Source: a bacterium (GTDB lineage Bacteria > Vulcanimicrobiota > JABDET01). From it: DNA of 64,000 bases. A program made the position numbers and the translations under genes. Of the stretch, positions 53,964-64,000 are shown piece after piece. The notes beneath the pieces are model-generated. The model ran no database searches. It was not told where the DNA came from and saw only the letters and a list, made by a program, of their open reading frames with translations. Within the stretch, counting starts at the first letter, position 1. Each line of letters begins with the position of its first letter. The DNA is taken from assembly GCA_021800275.1 (NCBI GenBank), contig JAJYZB010000001.1:248001-312000 (forward strand), read 5' to 3'.

Positions 53964-56900
53964 AACAAGGGGCTAAAACAGAGGTTTTAAATTTTGGAAA
54001 AATACCCGTTGTTATGGATCTTCCAAATTTAATTGAAAACCAGCAGAGATCCTATCAATGGTTCCTTGAGGAAGGAATGAGAGAGGTATTTCGTGATATT
54101 TTCCCTATCAAAGATTTTACGGAAAATTTAAGTCTTGAATTTTTAGATTACTCTCTTGGCAACCCTCCAAAATCCGTTGATGAATGCAGGGACAGAGACA
54201 TGACTTATGCCATGCCATTAATGGTCCGTCTGCGCCTAGTTTGCAAAGAAGAGGGCAAGGTAAAAGATGTAAAAGAGCAAGAAATTTTTATGGGAGATAT
54301 CCCTTTAATGACAGAAAAAGGGACTTTTCTTGTAAATGGAGCTGAAAGAGTGGTTGTTTCACAGCTAGTTCGTTCGCCTGGCTGTTATTTTGATGTTCAA
54401 ATGGATCCTCTTGGCAGAAGCATCTATATGGGAACAGTTATTCCTAATCGAGGAGCCTGGCTTGAATTCGAGTCAGATTCTACGGAAGCAATTTTTGTGA
54501 GAATTGATAAAACTCGCAAAATTCCCGTAACAACCCTGATTAAAGCCATGGGATATAAAAATAATGCGGAAATTCAAGAGATTTTTAAAAATCTTCAGCC
54601 CATCTTAAACACTTTAAATCGAGACCGAACTGAAAGAGAAGATGATGCCCTGATTGAAATTTATCGAAAACTGCGCCCTGGAGATCCTCCCACTGTTGAT
54701 ACGGCTCGGCAATTTTTAACGTCTCTTTTTACAGATCCCAAAAGATACAATCTTGCAAAAGTTGGCAGGTACAAACTTGCGAAAAAATTAGGTTTGAAAA
54801 TTAAGTGCCAAAAATGCGGACATTTAAATGAACCAGGTACTCTGCAGTGCCAATCTCAAAAATGCAAAAAACAGCTTGAATACTCCCAGATTTTGGAAAA
54901 AGAAGAAGTCGTGGAAGCGGTAAGATACATGGCAAAGCTTATGCTTGGAGAACCCGGTTATAAAGCGGATGACATTGATCATCTGGGAAATCGTCGAGTT
55001 CGTTCTATTGGAGAGCTTTTGCAAAATCAATTTAGAATCGGCCTTCTGCGATTAGAAAGAGTGGTTAAGGAAAGAATGACGGTTCAGGATGTGTCAACTG
55101 CCACTCCTCAAAATTCCATTAACATACGTCCTGTTGTCGCTGCTCTAAAAGAATTTTTCGGATCCAGCCAGCTTTCACAGTTTATGGATCAAACCAATTG
55201 TCTTGCAGAATTAACTCATAAACGAAGACTTTCCGCTTTAGGACCTGGAGGCCTTTCACGTGAGAGAGCCGGTTTTGAAGTTAGAGATGTGCATCATTCT
55301 CACTACGGAAGAATTTGTCCGATTGAAACCCCTGAAGGGCCAAATATCGGCTTAATCGGCACTCTTGCCACATACGCTCGAATTAATGATTTTGGATTTA
55401 TAACAACTCCTTACCGCAAAGTTGTCAATGGAAAAGTGACTGAGGAAGTTGTTTATTTAACAGCTGACGAAGAGGATGAGCAGGTTATTGCTCAGGCTAA
55501 TGCTCCTGTGGATGATAAAGGAAAGTTGACTCTAGATAAAATTCCCGCTCGTAGTCACGGAGAGATAACGATTGTGTCTCCAAAATCTGCCACGTACATG
55601 GATATTTCTCCAAAACAAGTTGTCAGTGTAGCTACTGCCTTAATTCCCTTCTTAGAGCATGATGACGCAAATCGCGCTTTAATGGGAGCTAACATGCAGC
55701 GTCAAGCGGTTCCAATTTTAAATTGTGAAGCTCCTCTTGTCGGAACAGGAATGGAAAGAAAAGCGGCTGAAGATTCGGGTTCTTTGTTGATTTCAGGAAC
55801 TGTCGGGACTGTCAAAAAAGTTGACGCAAACACTGTTGTTGTAGAAAACGGAAAAGGAAAAGAGGAAATTTATAAACTGCAGAAATTTATGCGCTCTAAC
55901 GCAGGCACCTGTGTCAATCAAAGACCCATTATCAAAAAGGGAGATCCTATAAAAAAAGATCAGGTCCTGGCTGATGGCACTTCCAGCGCAGATGGAATTC
56001 TGGCGCTGGGAAGAAATATTTTAGTGGCTTTTATGCCATGGGAAGGCTATAACTACGAAGACGCGATCTTGATTTCAAGTGAATTGGTTGAGGAGGATGT
56101 CTATACCTCAATCCATATTGAAGAATATGAGTGCGAGGCAAGAGATACTAAATTAGGACCAGAAGAAATCACTCGCGACATTCCGAATGTAGGAGATGAA
56201 GCCTTAAAAGATTTAGATGATCGGGGAATTATTAGAGTTGGAGCAGAGGTTGTCTCAGAAGATATTCTCGTTGGAAAAGTAACTCCAAAAGGAGAGACTG
56301 AATTAACGGCTGAAGAAAGGCTTTTAAGAGCAATTTTTGGAGAAAAAGCTCGTGATGTTCGTGATACCTGTTTAAGAGTCCCCCATGGAGAAAAAGGAAA
56401 AGTGATAGGAGTTAAAGTTTTTTCAAGAGAACAAGGGGACGAACTATCACCAGGAGTTAACCAGTTAGTCCGAGTTTATATTGCGTTAAAAAGAAAAATT
56501 ATGCAAGGTGACAAAATGGCAGGAAGGCATGGAAATAAAGGAGTTATCTCTAAAGTTCTGCCTAAGGAAGATATGCCTTTTATGCCTGATGGAACCCCTA
56601 TTCAAATTGTTTTAAACCCACTCGGAGTTCCTTCTCGAATGAATATTGGGCAAATTCTGGAAACCCATTTAGGACTCGGCGCACATCTTTTGGGCGTCAG
56701 GACAGAATCCCCTGTCTTCGACGGAGCAAAAGAACCTGAGTTGAGGAGCCTTCTAGAAAAAGGATTCAAGTATGAGTTAGAACAGTGGAAAAAACATGGG
56801 TACTCCACAATGGATATCGCCATTCTAATGGCGAAAAGAAGTGGAAAATCATTCAAAGATTTAATTCAAAAAATCCGCCCAAAGCTGAGTTCTGATGAAA

Positions 56901-57487
56901 TCAAAACAATGACATGGGAGGATTTAAATAGCAGCGATTACGATAAAATAATTCAAGAAACGACCAATTGGATGCTGGACGGTAAAAGTTATCTTTATGA
57001 TGGGAGAACAGGGGAGTCTGTTCATAACCCAATCACCATAGGTTATATCTATATGTTGAAACTGGCTCATCTTGTGGATGATAAAATCCACGCACGATCA
57101 ACTGGTCCTTACAGTCTTGTCACTCAACAGCCTCTGGGTGGAAAAGCTCAGTTTGGCGGACAGAGATTTGGAGAAATGGAAGTCTGGGCTTTAGAAGCCT
57201 ATGGAGCAGCCCATGCGCTTCAGGAACTTTTGACCGTTAAAAGCGATGATGTAGTCGGAAGAGTAAAAACCTATGAAGCAATTGTTAGAGGAGAAAATGT
57301 AATGGAGCCCGGGATTCCCGAAAGCTTTAAAGTTCTCATTAAAGAACTCCAATCCTTATCCCTGGACATGAAGATTCTTACAGAGGACCAAAAAGAGATT
57401 GACATTAAAGGAGATGAAGAAGAGGTTAAAACAACAGCTCGAGAACTTGGACTCGATATTGGCGAATCTGTTTTGTCGAGTATGTAG
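53960..57487 (+). CDS. rpoB: RNA polymerase beta subunit
   Basis: This 1175-residue beta subunit contains the fork/rifampicin region [31 protein letters not shown] and [16 protein letters not shown]. It also has the catalytic-centre contacts [11 protein letters not shown] and [17 protein letters not shown], and the C-terminal [20 protein letters not shown]. It starts at TTG 53960 with AAAGGAG upstream. Large lineage insertions of proteobacteria are absent, but a small one is present: [15 protein letters not shown] followed by QSQKC, with Cys 283, 286, 297 and 302, inserted in the beta lobe between [13 protein letters not shown] and [14 protein letters not shown]. This looks like a zinc ribbon. 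rplJ-rplL are not upstream. rpoC follows after 41 nt. Confidence 0.97.
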   Translation: MKQGAKTEVLNFGKIPVVMDLPNLIENQQRSYQWFLEEGMREVFRDIFPIKDFTENLSLEFLDYSLGNPPKSVDECRDRDMTYAMPLMVRLRLVCKEEGKVKDVKEQEIFMGDIPLMTEKGTFLVNGAERVVVSQLVRSPGCYFDVQMDPLGRSIYMGTVIPNRGAWLEFESDSTEAIFVRIDKTRKIPVTTLIKAMGYKNNAEIQEIFKNLQPILNTLNRDRTEREDDALIEIYRKLRPGDPPTVDTARQFLTSLFTDPKRYNLAKVGRYKLAKKLGLKIKCQKCGHLNEPGTLQCQSQKCKKQLEYSQILEKEEVVEAVRYMAKLMLGEPGYKADDIDHLGNRRVRSIGELLQNQFRIGLLRLERVVKERMTVQDVSTATPQNSINIRPVVAALKEFFGSSQLSQFMDQTNCLAELTHKRRLSALGPGGLSRERAGFEVRDVHHSHYGRICPIETPEGPNIGLIGTLATYARINDFGFITTPYRKVVNGKVTEEVVYLTADEEDEQVIAQANAPVDDKGKLTLDKIPARSHGEITIVSPKSATYMDISPKQVVSVATALIPFLEHDDANRALMGANMQRQAVPILNCEAPLVGTGMERKAAEDSGSLLISGTVGTVKKVDANTVVVENGKGKEEIYKLQKFMRSNAGTCVNQRPIIKKGDPIKKDQVLADGTSSADGILALGRNILVAFMPWEGYNYEDAILISSELVEEDVYTSIHIEEYECEARDTKLGPEEITRDIPNVGDEALKDLDDRGIIRVGAEVVSEDILVGKVTPKGETELTAEERLLRAIFGEKARDVRDTCLRVPHGEKGKVIGVKVFSREQGDELSPGVNQLVRVYIALKRKIMQGDKMAGRHGNKGVISKVLPKEDMPFMPDGTPIQIVLNPLGVPSRMNIGQILETHLGLGAHLLGVRTESPVFDGAKEPELRSLLEKGFKYELEQWKKHGYSTMDIAILMAKRSGKSFKDLIQKIRPKLSSDEIKTMTWEDLNSSDYDKIIQETTNWMLDGKSYLYDGRTGESVHNPITIGYIYMLKLAHLVDDKIHARSTGPYSLVTQQPLGGKAQFGGQRFGEMEVWALEAYGAAHALQELLTVKSDDVVGRVKTYEAIVRGENVMEPGIPESFKVLIKELQSLSLDMKILTEDQKEIDIKGDEEEVKTTARELGLDIGESVLSSM

Positions 57488-57528
57488 CAGTTATGAGTTT
57501 GCAAATAATCAAAGGAGGTTGTTAAATC

Positions 57529-60500
57529 TTGGATGTCAATGAATTTGTGGCGATAAAAATTGGACTTGCCTCTCCTGAGAAAATTCGAGAATGGTCTTAT
57601 GGGGAAGTGAGAAAACCCGAAACTATTAATTACAGAACTTTAAAACCTGAAAGAGACGGATTGTTCTGTGAGCGCATTTTTGGCCCTGTTAAAGACTGGG
57701 AGTGTCACTGTGGAAAATATAAGAGAATACGCTTTAAAGGAATTGTCTGCGATAAATGCGGAGTGGAAGTTACTAGAAGCAAAGTTCGCAGGGAAAGAAT
57801 GGGCCATATTGAACTGGCTACCCCAGTAACCCACATTTGGTATTTTAAAGGCGTTCCCAGCAGGATTGGACTCCTTTTAGACATGGCTCCTCGTTCTCTG
57901 GAAAAAGTGATTTATTATGCCAATTATATTGTCACTGACCCGGCCGGCACGCCTTTGATGAAAAAACAACTGCTGACAGAGCAAGAATATAGAGAATCCA
58001 GAGAGAAGTTTGGATCAAAATTTAAAGTTGGAATGGGCGGTGAAGCGGTCCGCGATCTCTTAAGAGAACTGGATATCGAAAAATTATATCAAGAGCTTTA
58101 TCGTGGAATTAGAGAATTAACCGGTCAAAAACGCTCTAAAGTCATCAAACGACTGGAAGTTGTGGATGCATTTCGAAAAAGCGGAAACAAACCTGAATGG
58201 ATGGTTATGGAATGCATTCCTGTGATTCCTCCTGAACTCAGACCTATGGTGCAGCTGGATGGCGGACGTTTTGCGACCAGTGATCTAAACGATTTGTATC
58301 GCCGAGTCATTAATCGAAACAATCGTTTAAAAAGATTGTTAGAATTGGGCGCCCCAGAAATCATCGTCAAAAATGAAAAAAGAATGCTTCAAGAAGCAGT
58401 TGATGCCCTTGTTGATAATGGACGCAGAGGAAGACCTGTGACAGGACCTAACAATCGTCCTTTAAAATCCTTAAGTGACATGCTGAAAGGAAAACAAGGA
58501 AGATTCAGACAAAATCTGTTAGGCAAACGAGTGGATTACTCAGGCCGTTCGGTGATTGTGGTAGGACCCAGACTCAGACTGCATCAATGCGGATTTCCTA
58601 AAGAAATGGCTCTAGAATTGTTTAAACCTTTCGTTATGAAGACCCTTGTGGAGCGCGGCGATGCGCATAACATTAAAGCAGCCAAAAAGATGGTGGAAAG
58701 AATCCGTCCCGAAGTTTGGGACATTCTAGAAGAGGTCATTAAAGAACATCCCATTCTGCTGAATCGCGCTCCGACTCTCCACAGACTTGGTATTCAGGCA
58801 TTTGAACCTATGCTGGTAGATGGGAAAGCGATTCAGATCCATCCTCTGGTCTGTGCTCCATTTAATGCTGATTTTGATGGAGACCAAATGGCTGTACACC
58901 TGCCATTAAGCTCAGGAGCCATTGCAGAATCAAGAGTTTTAATGCTTTCTTCACAAAATCTATTGTCCCCAGCTTATGGAAATCCTCTTAATACTCCAAG
59001 CCATGAAATGGTGATCGGATGTTACTGGCTTACTATTGAAAAACAGGGCTGTAAAGGTGAAGGGAAATGCTTTGATAATCCAGATGAAGTAGCTCTGGCT
59101 TTTGAGAAAGGAGCGATTGATTTACACGCCAAAATTCGGTTTAAACTCCCCCAGGAAAAAATAGATGGGAACACTCCTGGTTCCAAGTTCATAGATACAA
59201 CGGTAGGTCGGGTTATCTTCAATTCCGCCTTTCCAAAAGAGGCTAAATTTCCCTTTATTAATGAAGTGATTGACAAGAAAAAAATGGCAGAAATTGTAAC
59301 CCGCTGCTACCGCCAAAATACAATAACGATAACTGCCGCGCTGCTGGATAATTTGAAAGATTTAGGATTTAAATTCGCCACGTTATCAGGCACTTCTATT
59401 GCAGTTGGAGACATTGATATTCCACCGCAGAAGCCGGGAATTTTAGCCAGTGCGGAAAAAGAAGTAGAAATTTTAGAAATTCAATATCGAAAAGGATTGT
59501 TGACAGAAGAAGAAAGAAAGAATGGGGTCATTGAAATATGGGAGAAAACATCGGACCTTGTCAAGGATGCGATGTTAAAACATTTAGACCCCATGAACCC
59601 TGTCTATATGATGGCGATTTCGGGAGCAAGAGGAAACATTTCTCAAGTACGACAACTTGCTGGAATGAGAGGACTAATGGTGGATCCTTCAGGAGAAATT
59701 ATTCCTCTGCCAATTAAAGCTAACTTGAGAGAAGGATTAACTGTGCTGGAGTATTTTATTTCTACGCACGGCGCCAGGAAAGGACTTGCTGACACTGCTC
59801 TTCGCACAGCAGACTCAGGATACTTAACCAGGAGATTAATAGACGTGTCTCAAGATGTTATTATCCGTGAAGAAGACTGCGGCTCCACAAAATTTATTGA
59901 AATGGAAGCTCTTGGGGAATTAACCAGAGAAGGAAAAGTCATGGATGTGATTGTTCCTTTAAAAGAGAGAATCATTGGGAGAGTTGCCGCTTTGGATATC
60001 TTTTTTGATCGAAAAGAGCTGATCTGCAGAGCCGGTGACGAAATTAAAGAAGACATCGCAGATCGAATTATTCAGTCAGGCTTTACAAAAGTCAAAATTC
60101 GATCTGTTCTAACCTGTCAGTCCAGATACGGTATTTGCATTAAATGTTATGGCAGAAACCTTGCCACAGGACAAATGGTAGATATTGGTGAAACCGTCGG
60201 AATTATTGCTGCTCAGTCTATTGGAGAACCAGGAACACAGTTAACACTGAGAACTTTTCACACAGGTGGAATTGTGGCAGAAGATATTATTCAAGGACTT
60301 CCAAGAGTAGAAGAGTTATTTGAAGCTCGAAAACCGAAGAACGCCTCCAGTCTGTCTGAAATCAGCGGCATTGTGCGAATAACGGAAGAAAAAGGACATC
60401 GCCGAATTCTCATTACTGCCTCTGATGGCACGGAAAATTTTTACCCCGCCCCTTATGGACAGAGATTGAGAATTTCAAATGGGCAGCTGATAAACATAGG

Positions 60501-61119
60501 AGAACAAATTATTGAGGGTCCATTAAATCCACACGAGATTTTGCGAATAAAAGGAGTTACAGAAGTCGAAAAATATCTGGTGGACGAAGTGCAGAAAGTA
60601 TATCGCAGCCAGGGAGTCGATATTAATGATAAACATATTGAGGTCATTGTCAGACAAATGCTGCGGAAAGTTCGAGTCGAAGAACCTGGAGATACCAATC
60701 TTCTTCCAGGAGGACTGGTCGATATTTTTGAATTCGAAGAAGAGAATAAAAAATTATCAAAAGGGAAAAAACCAGCTCAGGCCAAACCTGTCCTGTTAGG
60801 AGTCACGAAGGCTTCTTTAGCGACAAATTCATTCTTGAGCGCAGCCAGCTTCCAAGAAACCACCCGCGTATTGACAGATGCCGCAATCAAGGGGAAAGTA
60901 GATCCACTGCTAGGGTTAAAAGAAAATGTAATTATTGGGAAATTAATCCCCGCGGGCACAGGCATGCATCGCTATCGCGATATTGAAGTAGTGACAGAGC
61001 AAGGAACTCCTCCTCCTTTAATTGCCCTTCCCGATATGCCTGTTACTGAGACACCAAGAATCATGGACAATGAGCTTCAAGAGAAAGTGACTATGAGTAA
61101 AGGAAAGCGAGAAAGATAA
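57529..61119 (+). CDS. rpoC: RNA polymerase beta' subunit
   Basis: This 1196-residue beta' subunit has the N-terminal zinc site [20 protein letters not shown], the clamp/rudder segment [20 protein letters not shown], the active-site Mg motif [12 protein letters not shown], bridge helix and trigger loop ([20 protein letters not shown]), the second zinc site (EEDCGS and [13 protein letters not shown]) and the C-terminal [17 protein letters not shown]. No insertion splits the trigger loop. The start is TTG 57529, ten nucleotides after AAAGGAGG. rpsL-rpsG do not follow; a convergent glycosyltransferase gene ends 9 nt after the stop. Confidence 0.97.
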   Translation: MDVNEFVAIKIGLASPEKIREWSYGEVRKPETINYRTLKPERDGLFCERIFGPVKDWECHCGKYKRIRFKGIVCDKCGVEVTRSKVRRERMGHIELATPVTHIWYFKGVPSRIGLLLDMAPRSLEKVIYYANYIVTDPAGTPLMKKQLLTEQEYRESREKFGSKFKVGMGGEAVRDLLRELDIEKLYQELYRGIRELTGQKRSKVIKRLEVVDAFRKSGNKPEWMVMECIPVIPPELRPMVQLDGGRFATSDLNDLYRRVINRNNRLKRLLELGAPEIIVKNEKRMLQEAVDALVDNGRRGRPVTGPNNRPLKSLSDMLKGKQGRFRQNLLGKRVDYSGRSVIVVGPRLRLHQCGFPKEMALELFKPFVMKTLVERGDAHNIKAAKKMVERIRPEVWDILEEVIKEHPILLNRAPTLHRLGIQAFEPMLVDGKAIQIHPLVCAPFNADFDGDQMAVHLPLSSGAIAESRVLMLSSQNLLSPAYGNPLNTPSHEMVIGCYWLTIEKQGCKGEGKCFDNPDEVALAFEKGAIDLHAKIRFKLPQEKIDGNTPGSKFIDTTVGRVIFNSAFPKEAKFPFINEVIDKKKMAEIVTRCYRQNTITITAALLDNLKDLGFKFATLSGTSIAVGDIDIPPQKPGILASAEKEVEILEIQYRKGLLTEEERKNGVIEIWEKTSDLVKDAMLKHLDPMNPVYMMAISGARGNISQVRQLAGMRGLMVDPSGEIIPLPIKANLREGLTVLEYFISTHGARKGLADTALRTADSGYLTRRLIDVSQDVIIREEDCGSTKFIEMEALGELTREGKVMDVIVPLKERIIGRVAALDIFFDRKELICRAGDEIKEDIADRIIQSGFTKVKIRSVLTCQSRYGICIKCYGRNLATGQMVDIGETVGIIAAQSIGEPGTQLTLRTFHTGGIVAEDIIQGLPRVEELFEARKPKNASSLSEISGIVRITEEKGHRRILITASDGTENFYPAPYGQRLRISNGQLINIGEQIIEGPLNPHEILRIKGVTEVEKYLVDEVQKVYRSQGVDINDKHIEVIVRQMLRKVRVEEPGDTNLLPGGLVDIFEFEEENKKLSKGKKPAQAKPVLLGVTKASLATNSFLSAASFQETTRVLTDAAIKGKVDPLLGLKENVIIGKLIPAGTGMHRYRDIEVVTEQGTPPPLIALPDMPVTETPRIMDNELQEKVTMSKGKRER

Positions 61120-61128
61120 ATAAGCTAA

Positions 61129-62274
61129 TCACGAGGAAGCAGTTTGCAAAATTAATTCTGCAGCTTCAACAGCAGCTTTAGGTTTTTTCAAGGTTCTCGC
61201 TTTTTCCTGAAGATTCGCCATTTTTTGCGGGTCGCCTAAAAGAGTATTGATATGTCCTGAAACATGGGTCATGCGTTTCGCTAAAAGCGCCGCTTTTTCT
61301 TTGACAAAATACTGGGCATTGCGAATTTCTGGACCTGGAAGGGGAGCAACGATTAAAACAGGAAGTTCTGTGACAAGAGCCTCGCTTAAAGTCAATCCTC
61401 CTGGCTTTGTAACGAGCAAATCTGAAGCCTGCATCAAAGCTGGTATATTTTCAGTGTAACCATAAATTCTTATTTTCTGGAGGGTTTTGCCTCTTCCGTT
61501 CTGAAAGTTCAATTTTGAAGCGTATTTTTCCAGTTTTTTCTTTAATTTCTGATTTGTCCCTGTGACAACAAGAGCTTGTACAGGAAATTTAACCTTATGA
61601 AGGGAGCGCAGAACAAGAGCAATTGGTCCAAGGCCAATTCCTCCTCCCATCACTAGAATCGTTTTCAAATCCGGATCCAATCCTAAACGTTCCTTCACAT
61701 CAGCCTTTGTTTCTATACAAACAAACCTGGGGTTTATCGGTATCCCAGTAATCTTCACCCGCTGCGATTCAATTCCATGTTTAACCAAGTATTCGCAGAG
61801 TTGAGCATTCCCCACCAGATAAAGATCAGAATCAGGCTGAATCCAAAATGGATGTATAGTATAATCTGTCACCACATTGACAACAGGAATTTCAAATTTC
61901 TTTTTCAGCAGGAAAGCGACTCCAGCAGCAAATGCATGGGTACATACCAAAACATGAGGCTCAAAATCTCGAACTAAAGGAATCAAATTTTGAGCAGTCG
62001 AACTGGCAAATTTTGCTTTCAATCGGGCGACGGTTGAGTCTTTTTCCTTCATTTCATAGAAAAAATGATAGACTCGAGGAAGAACCTTAATCAATTGTAA
62101 ATATCCTTTCGTAGCCATTTTCCCAAAAATGGCGGTAGAATAGCGATAAACATCAATCACCTCGGATTCAACTTCAGGATAAATTTGACGAAGCGCCTCT
62201 TGAATCGCAAATGCCGCTGACAAATGCCCTGTTCCAACGCTTGCTGACAAGAAAAGAACTCGCTTCTTCTTCAC
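61129..62274 (-). CDS. GT28-family glycosyltransferase (UgtP / MGDG-synthase type)
   Basis: This 381-residue two-Rossmann glycosyltransferase has an N-terminal acceptor domain with LFLSASVGTGHLSAAFAIQE, the MGDG-synthase type opening, and VVTDYTIHPFWIQPDSDLYL. The C-terminal nucleotide-sugar domain contains ILVMGGGIGLGPIALVL and MQASDLLVTKPGGLTLSEAL. It likely moves glucose or galactose to diacylglycerol at the inner face of the membrane. The start overlaps the polyprenyl synthase stop by 4 nt (ATGA), so it is co-translated after dxr and the prenyl synthase. MurG is less likely, given the missing MurG acceptor motif. Confidence 0.88.
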   Translation of the reverse strand: MKKKRVLFLSASVGTGHLSAAFAIQEALRQIYPEVESEVIDVYRYSTAIFGKMATKGYLQLIKVLPRVYHFFYEMKEKDSTVARLKAKFASSTAQNLIPLVRDFEPHVLVCTHAFAAGVAFLLKKKFEIPVVNVVTDYTIHPFWIQPDSDLYLVGNAQLCEYLVKHGIESQRVKITGIPINPRFVCIETKADVKERLGLDPDLKTILVMGGGIGLGPIALVLRSLHKVKFPVQALVVTGTNQKLKKKLEKYASKLNFQNGRGKTLQKIRIYGYTENIPALMQASDLLVTKPGGLTLSEALVTELPVLIVAPLPGPEIRNAQYFVKEKAALLAKRMTHVSGHINTLLGDPQKMANLQEKARTLKKPKAAVEAAELILQTASS

Positions 62275-63335
62275 GATTTAGGCACAGGCTGCCTCAGTGT
62301 TCCAATCGCCTCAAAGGCATGCTTAGAAAAATTTAAAAGAGAATCCAGGGCTTTTTGCTGGTGATTAACAGACTGCTGCAGCAGGTCAAACGCTTCTCTC
62401 AAATAATAATCTGCGTTTTCCACTACTTGTTCGCGGACTCCGGCATCATCAAAAATCTTCACTATCTTTTGAATGATCTCTTTTGATGGAGCAGTATTTG
62501 ATGCATAATAGTCCTTTACAAAGTTAAGATTCTCTCCCGACAAAAAACTCATAGCTTTCAACACTGGAAATGTTTTTTTTCTTCTCCACAAGTCTTGGCC
62601 AGGTTCTTTCCCCGAGTCTTTTGTTTCTCCCCAAATTCCAACCAGATCATCTCGAATCTGCATCGCTGTACCTAGTTTTCTCCCGAACTGCTTGAACTTT
62701 TGAGCCAGATGAGCATCATCCTGTGATAGAAAAGCACCGCCAAATGTGCATACACCGATCAAAGCACCCGTTTTTTTTCCAATCATAACCAGATATTCTT
62801 CGGGTGAAACCTTTTCTCTTGTTTCAAAATCCAGATCAAGAGACTGACCTTCTGCTAGTTCAAGAGTCATTTCATTAAAAGCCTCAAGCAGTGAAAAAAT
62901 TTTATCATCTGAAAACTTCTTTTCCCTTAATTTTAAAATAAAAATCTGAGACAAATAACCCAGCACAAGTCCTGTATTGACGCCCTGCCCTATCCCCCAT
63001 AGGTTCCATACTGTAGGCCTGTCTCTTCTAAATTTATCTCCATCCTGAATATCATCAAAAACCAGAGTATGATTATGATACAGTTCACAGGCTGCAGCAA
63101 AAGGCAGAATTCTCGAAAAGTCTTCCTGGAAAACCTGATAAGTTAAAAGAACCAACAAGGGGCGCAGCATCTTCCCTTGAGGAGCTCTGCAGTCATTTAG
63201 ATGCTCATCTCTCCATCCCAGATGATACTCTGCAAAAAAATAAGGGAGCATAGGCGCCCTGAAGGAAGTAAACCAATCTCTAAGCTCTTGATCGACCTTT
63301 AACCCATACGCTTCTATCAATTCACGCGGATTCAT
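62271..63335 (-). CDS. Polyprenyl diphosphate synthase
   Basis: This 354-residue all-helical trans-prenyltransferase has the first Asp-rich motif LVFDDIQDGDKFRRDRPTVW (about 95) and the second in QIRDDLVGIWGETKDSGK (about 225), followed by RRKKTFPVL. It condenses isopentenyl diphosphate onto allylic diphosphates; chain length is not readable. A 14-nt overlap with the end of dxr and a 4-nt overlap with the glycosyltransferase make a coupled isoprenoid/lipid set. The second motif reads DDLVG rather than DDxxD, a variant common in this subgroup. Confidence 0.92.
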   Translation of the reverse strand: MNPRELIEAYGLKVDQELRDWFTSFRAPMLPYFFAEYHLGWRDEHLNDCRAPQGKMLRPLLVLLTYQVFQEDFSRILPFAAACELYHNHTLVFDDIQDGDKFRRDRPTVWNLWGIGQGVNTGLVLGYLSQIFILKLREKKFSDDKIFSLLEAFNEMTLELAEGQSLDLDFETREKVSPEEYLVMIGKKTGALIGVCTFGGAFLSQDDAHLAQKFKQFGRKLGTAMQIRDDLVGIWGETKDSGKEPGQDLWRRKKTFPVLKAMSFLSGENLNFVKDYYASNTAPSKEIIQKIVKIFDDAGVREQVVENADYYLREAFDLLQQSVNHQQKALDSLLNFSKHAFEAIGTLRQPVPKS

Positions 63336-64000
63336 GAACCATTTCCGATTTTACGTAAAACCTTGCCCATGAGTCGGCTTCTAGAACCTGCTTTAAATCT
63401 GGATACATCTGTACATGATGTCTCTCAAGAGCAGACTTGACTAACTTTGGAATTTCATAAAAAGAAATTTTATCCTCTAAAAAAAATCGAACAGCCTCCT
63501 CATTCGCCGCATTGAGGACAGCAGGAAAAGTCCCCTGGATTTCAGCCGCCTCATAAGCATATTTTAAACAAGGAAAAACTTGCATATTCGGTTCCTCAAA
63601 AGTTAAAGTGCCCACATTTTTTATATCTAACCCAGGAGAAGGGGAATCCCACCTTTCAGGATAACTCAAAGCAAATTGGATAGGAGTTCTCATGTCTGGC
63701 ACTCCCAATTGTGCTATCACAGAACCATCGCAAAACTCCACCATAGAATGAACAACTCCCTGTGGATGGACCACAACCTTAATCTGCTCTGATGAAACTC
63801 CAAAAAGCCATTTTGCCTCGATCACTTCTAGCCCTTTATTCATCATAGAAGCAGAGTCAACTGTGATTTTGCTTCCCATTTTCCAAATCGGGTGATTCAA
63901 TACCTGTTCACGGGTCACAGTTCTCAATTTCTCCTCAGTAAATCCTCTAAAGGGTCCCCCAGAAGCCGTCAACAGAATTTGTCTAATATTCTTTTTATTT
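63322..64000 (-). CDS. dxr: 1-deoxy-D-xylulose 5-phosphate reductoisomerase, 5' part outside window
   Basis: The visible 226 codons are the C-terminal part of DXR, the committed step of the MEP isoprenoid pathway. Seen are LLTASGGPFRGF, the MGSKITVDSASMMNKGLEVI block with the substrate and metal ligands, MVEFCDGSVIAQLGVPDMRT with PIQFALSYP, and VLNAANEEAVRFF. The frame is open through the window edge (NKKNIRQILLTASGG), so the gene starts outside; a TTG at 63972 is internal. It overlaps the prenyl synthase start by 14 nt. Confidence 0.96.
   Translation of the reverse strand, partial: NKKNIRQILLTASGGPFRGFTEEKLRTVTREQVLNHPIWKMGSKITVDSASMMNKGLEVIEAKWLFGVSSEQIKVVVHPQGVVHSMVEFCDGSVIAQLGVPDMRTPIQFALSYPERWDSPSPGLDIKNVGTLTFEEPNMQVFPCLKYAYEAAEIQGTFPAVLNAANEEAVRFFLEDKISFYEIPKLVKSALERHHVQMYPDLKQVLEADSWARFYVKSEMVHESA

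Noticed and set aside
53786-53968. 60-codon minus-strand frame in the dnaG-rpoB spacer
   Set aside because: It runs antisense through the rpoB leader hairpins and start region, with no ribosome site and poly-T derived Lys/Phe runs.

Overview
The window is dense bacterial chromosome (about 40% G+C by eye, short intergenic gaps, standard code, mixed ATG/GTG/TTG starts). I cannot name the organism. RpoB (1175 residues) and RpoC (1196 residues) lack the large insertions of proteobacterial and Bacteroidetes-type polymerases. Together with a SigA-like sigma factor this points to a Terrabacteria-like or candidate-phylum lineage (inference). There are no phage genes, transposases or CRISPR arrays; the accessory elements are a HicBA pair, an orphan DNA methyltransferase, and Sel1 and ankyrin repeat proteins.

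Layout. 1-3 kb: the 3' part of a trehalose synthase-maltokinase fusion whose kinase half looks dead. 3-9.6 kb (minus strand): a compact reductive pyrimidine-degradation operon, hydA-preT-methyltransferase-preA, followed by an unlisted 38-residue ORF and an O6-alkylguanine methyltransferase-AlkA glycosylase fusion. 9.8-15.6 kb (plus): MscS-type channel, nucleotide-sugar epimerase, a 1230-residue NfnB/NfnA-like flavoprotein and tRNA-Val(GAC). 15.6-20 kb (minus): an ankyrin gene relic, a Sel1-repeat protein, a DNA methyltransferase and acetate kinase. 20-27 kb (plus): a lipoprotein, an isolated atpA-atpG pair, and an ABC ATPase with a permease-CPBP protease fusion. 27-32 kb (minus): a tricorn-like secreted protease, an unknown membrane protein and hicBA. 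32-40 kb: aminotransferase, MBL-fold hydrolase, DMT transporter, GHMP kinase, a lone OppC-type permease, a ComEC-like protein and a membrane-anchored ankyrin protein. 40-45.6 kb (minus): a tightly packed run of methylmalonyl-CoA epimerase, GAF-GGDEF protein, CheY-like receiver, a secreted beta-rich protein and a metallophosphoesterase-PQQ propeller protein.

45.8-64 kb is the information-processing core: hpf, secA, prfB (with the programmed +1 frameshift), a TPR protein, dnaG-rpoD (minus), and rpoB-rpoC read divergently from a near-consensus sigma-70 promoter. The window ends with dxr, polyprenyl synthase and a UgtP/MGDG-type glycosyltransferase, an overlapping minus-strand set that makes isoprenoids and glycolipid.

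The strongest unusual signals concern the transcription machinery. RpoB carries a four-cysteine zinc-ribbon insertion in its lobe. The primary sigma factor carries an insertion of about 35 residues in region 3. rpoBC is separated from rplJL and has its own promoter, a terminator-like leader hairpin and a 33-codon leader ORF whose stop overlaps the rpoB start codon. Other notable points are the degenerate maltokinase, the methyltransferase lacking its catalytic His, the pyrimidine/DNA-repair gene string and several domain fusions.
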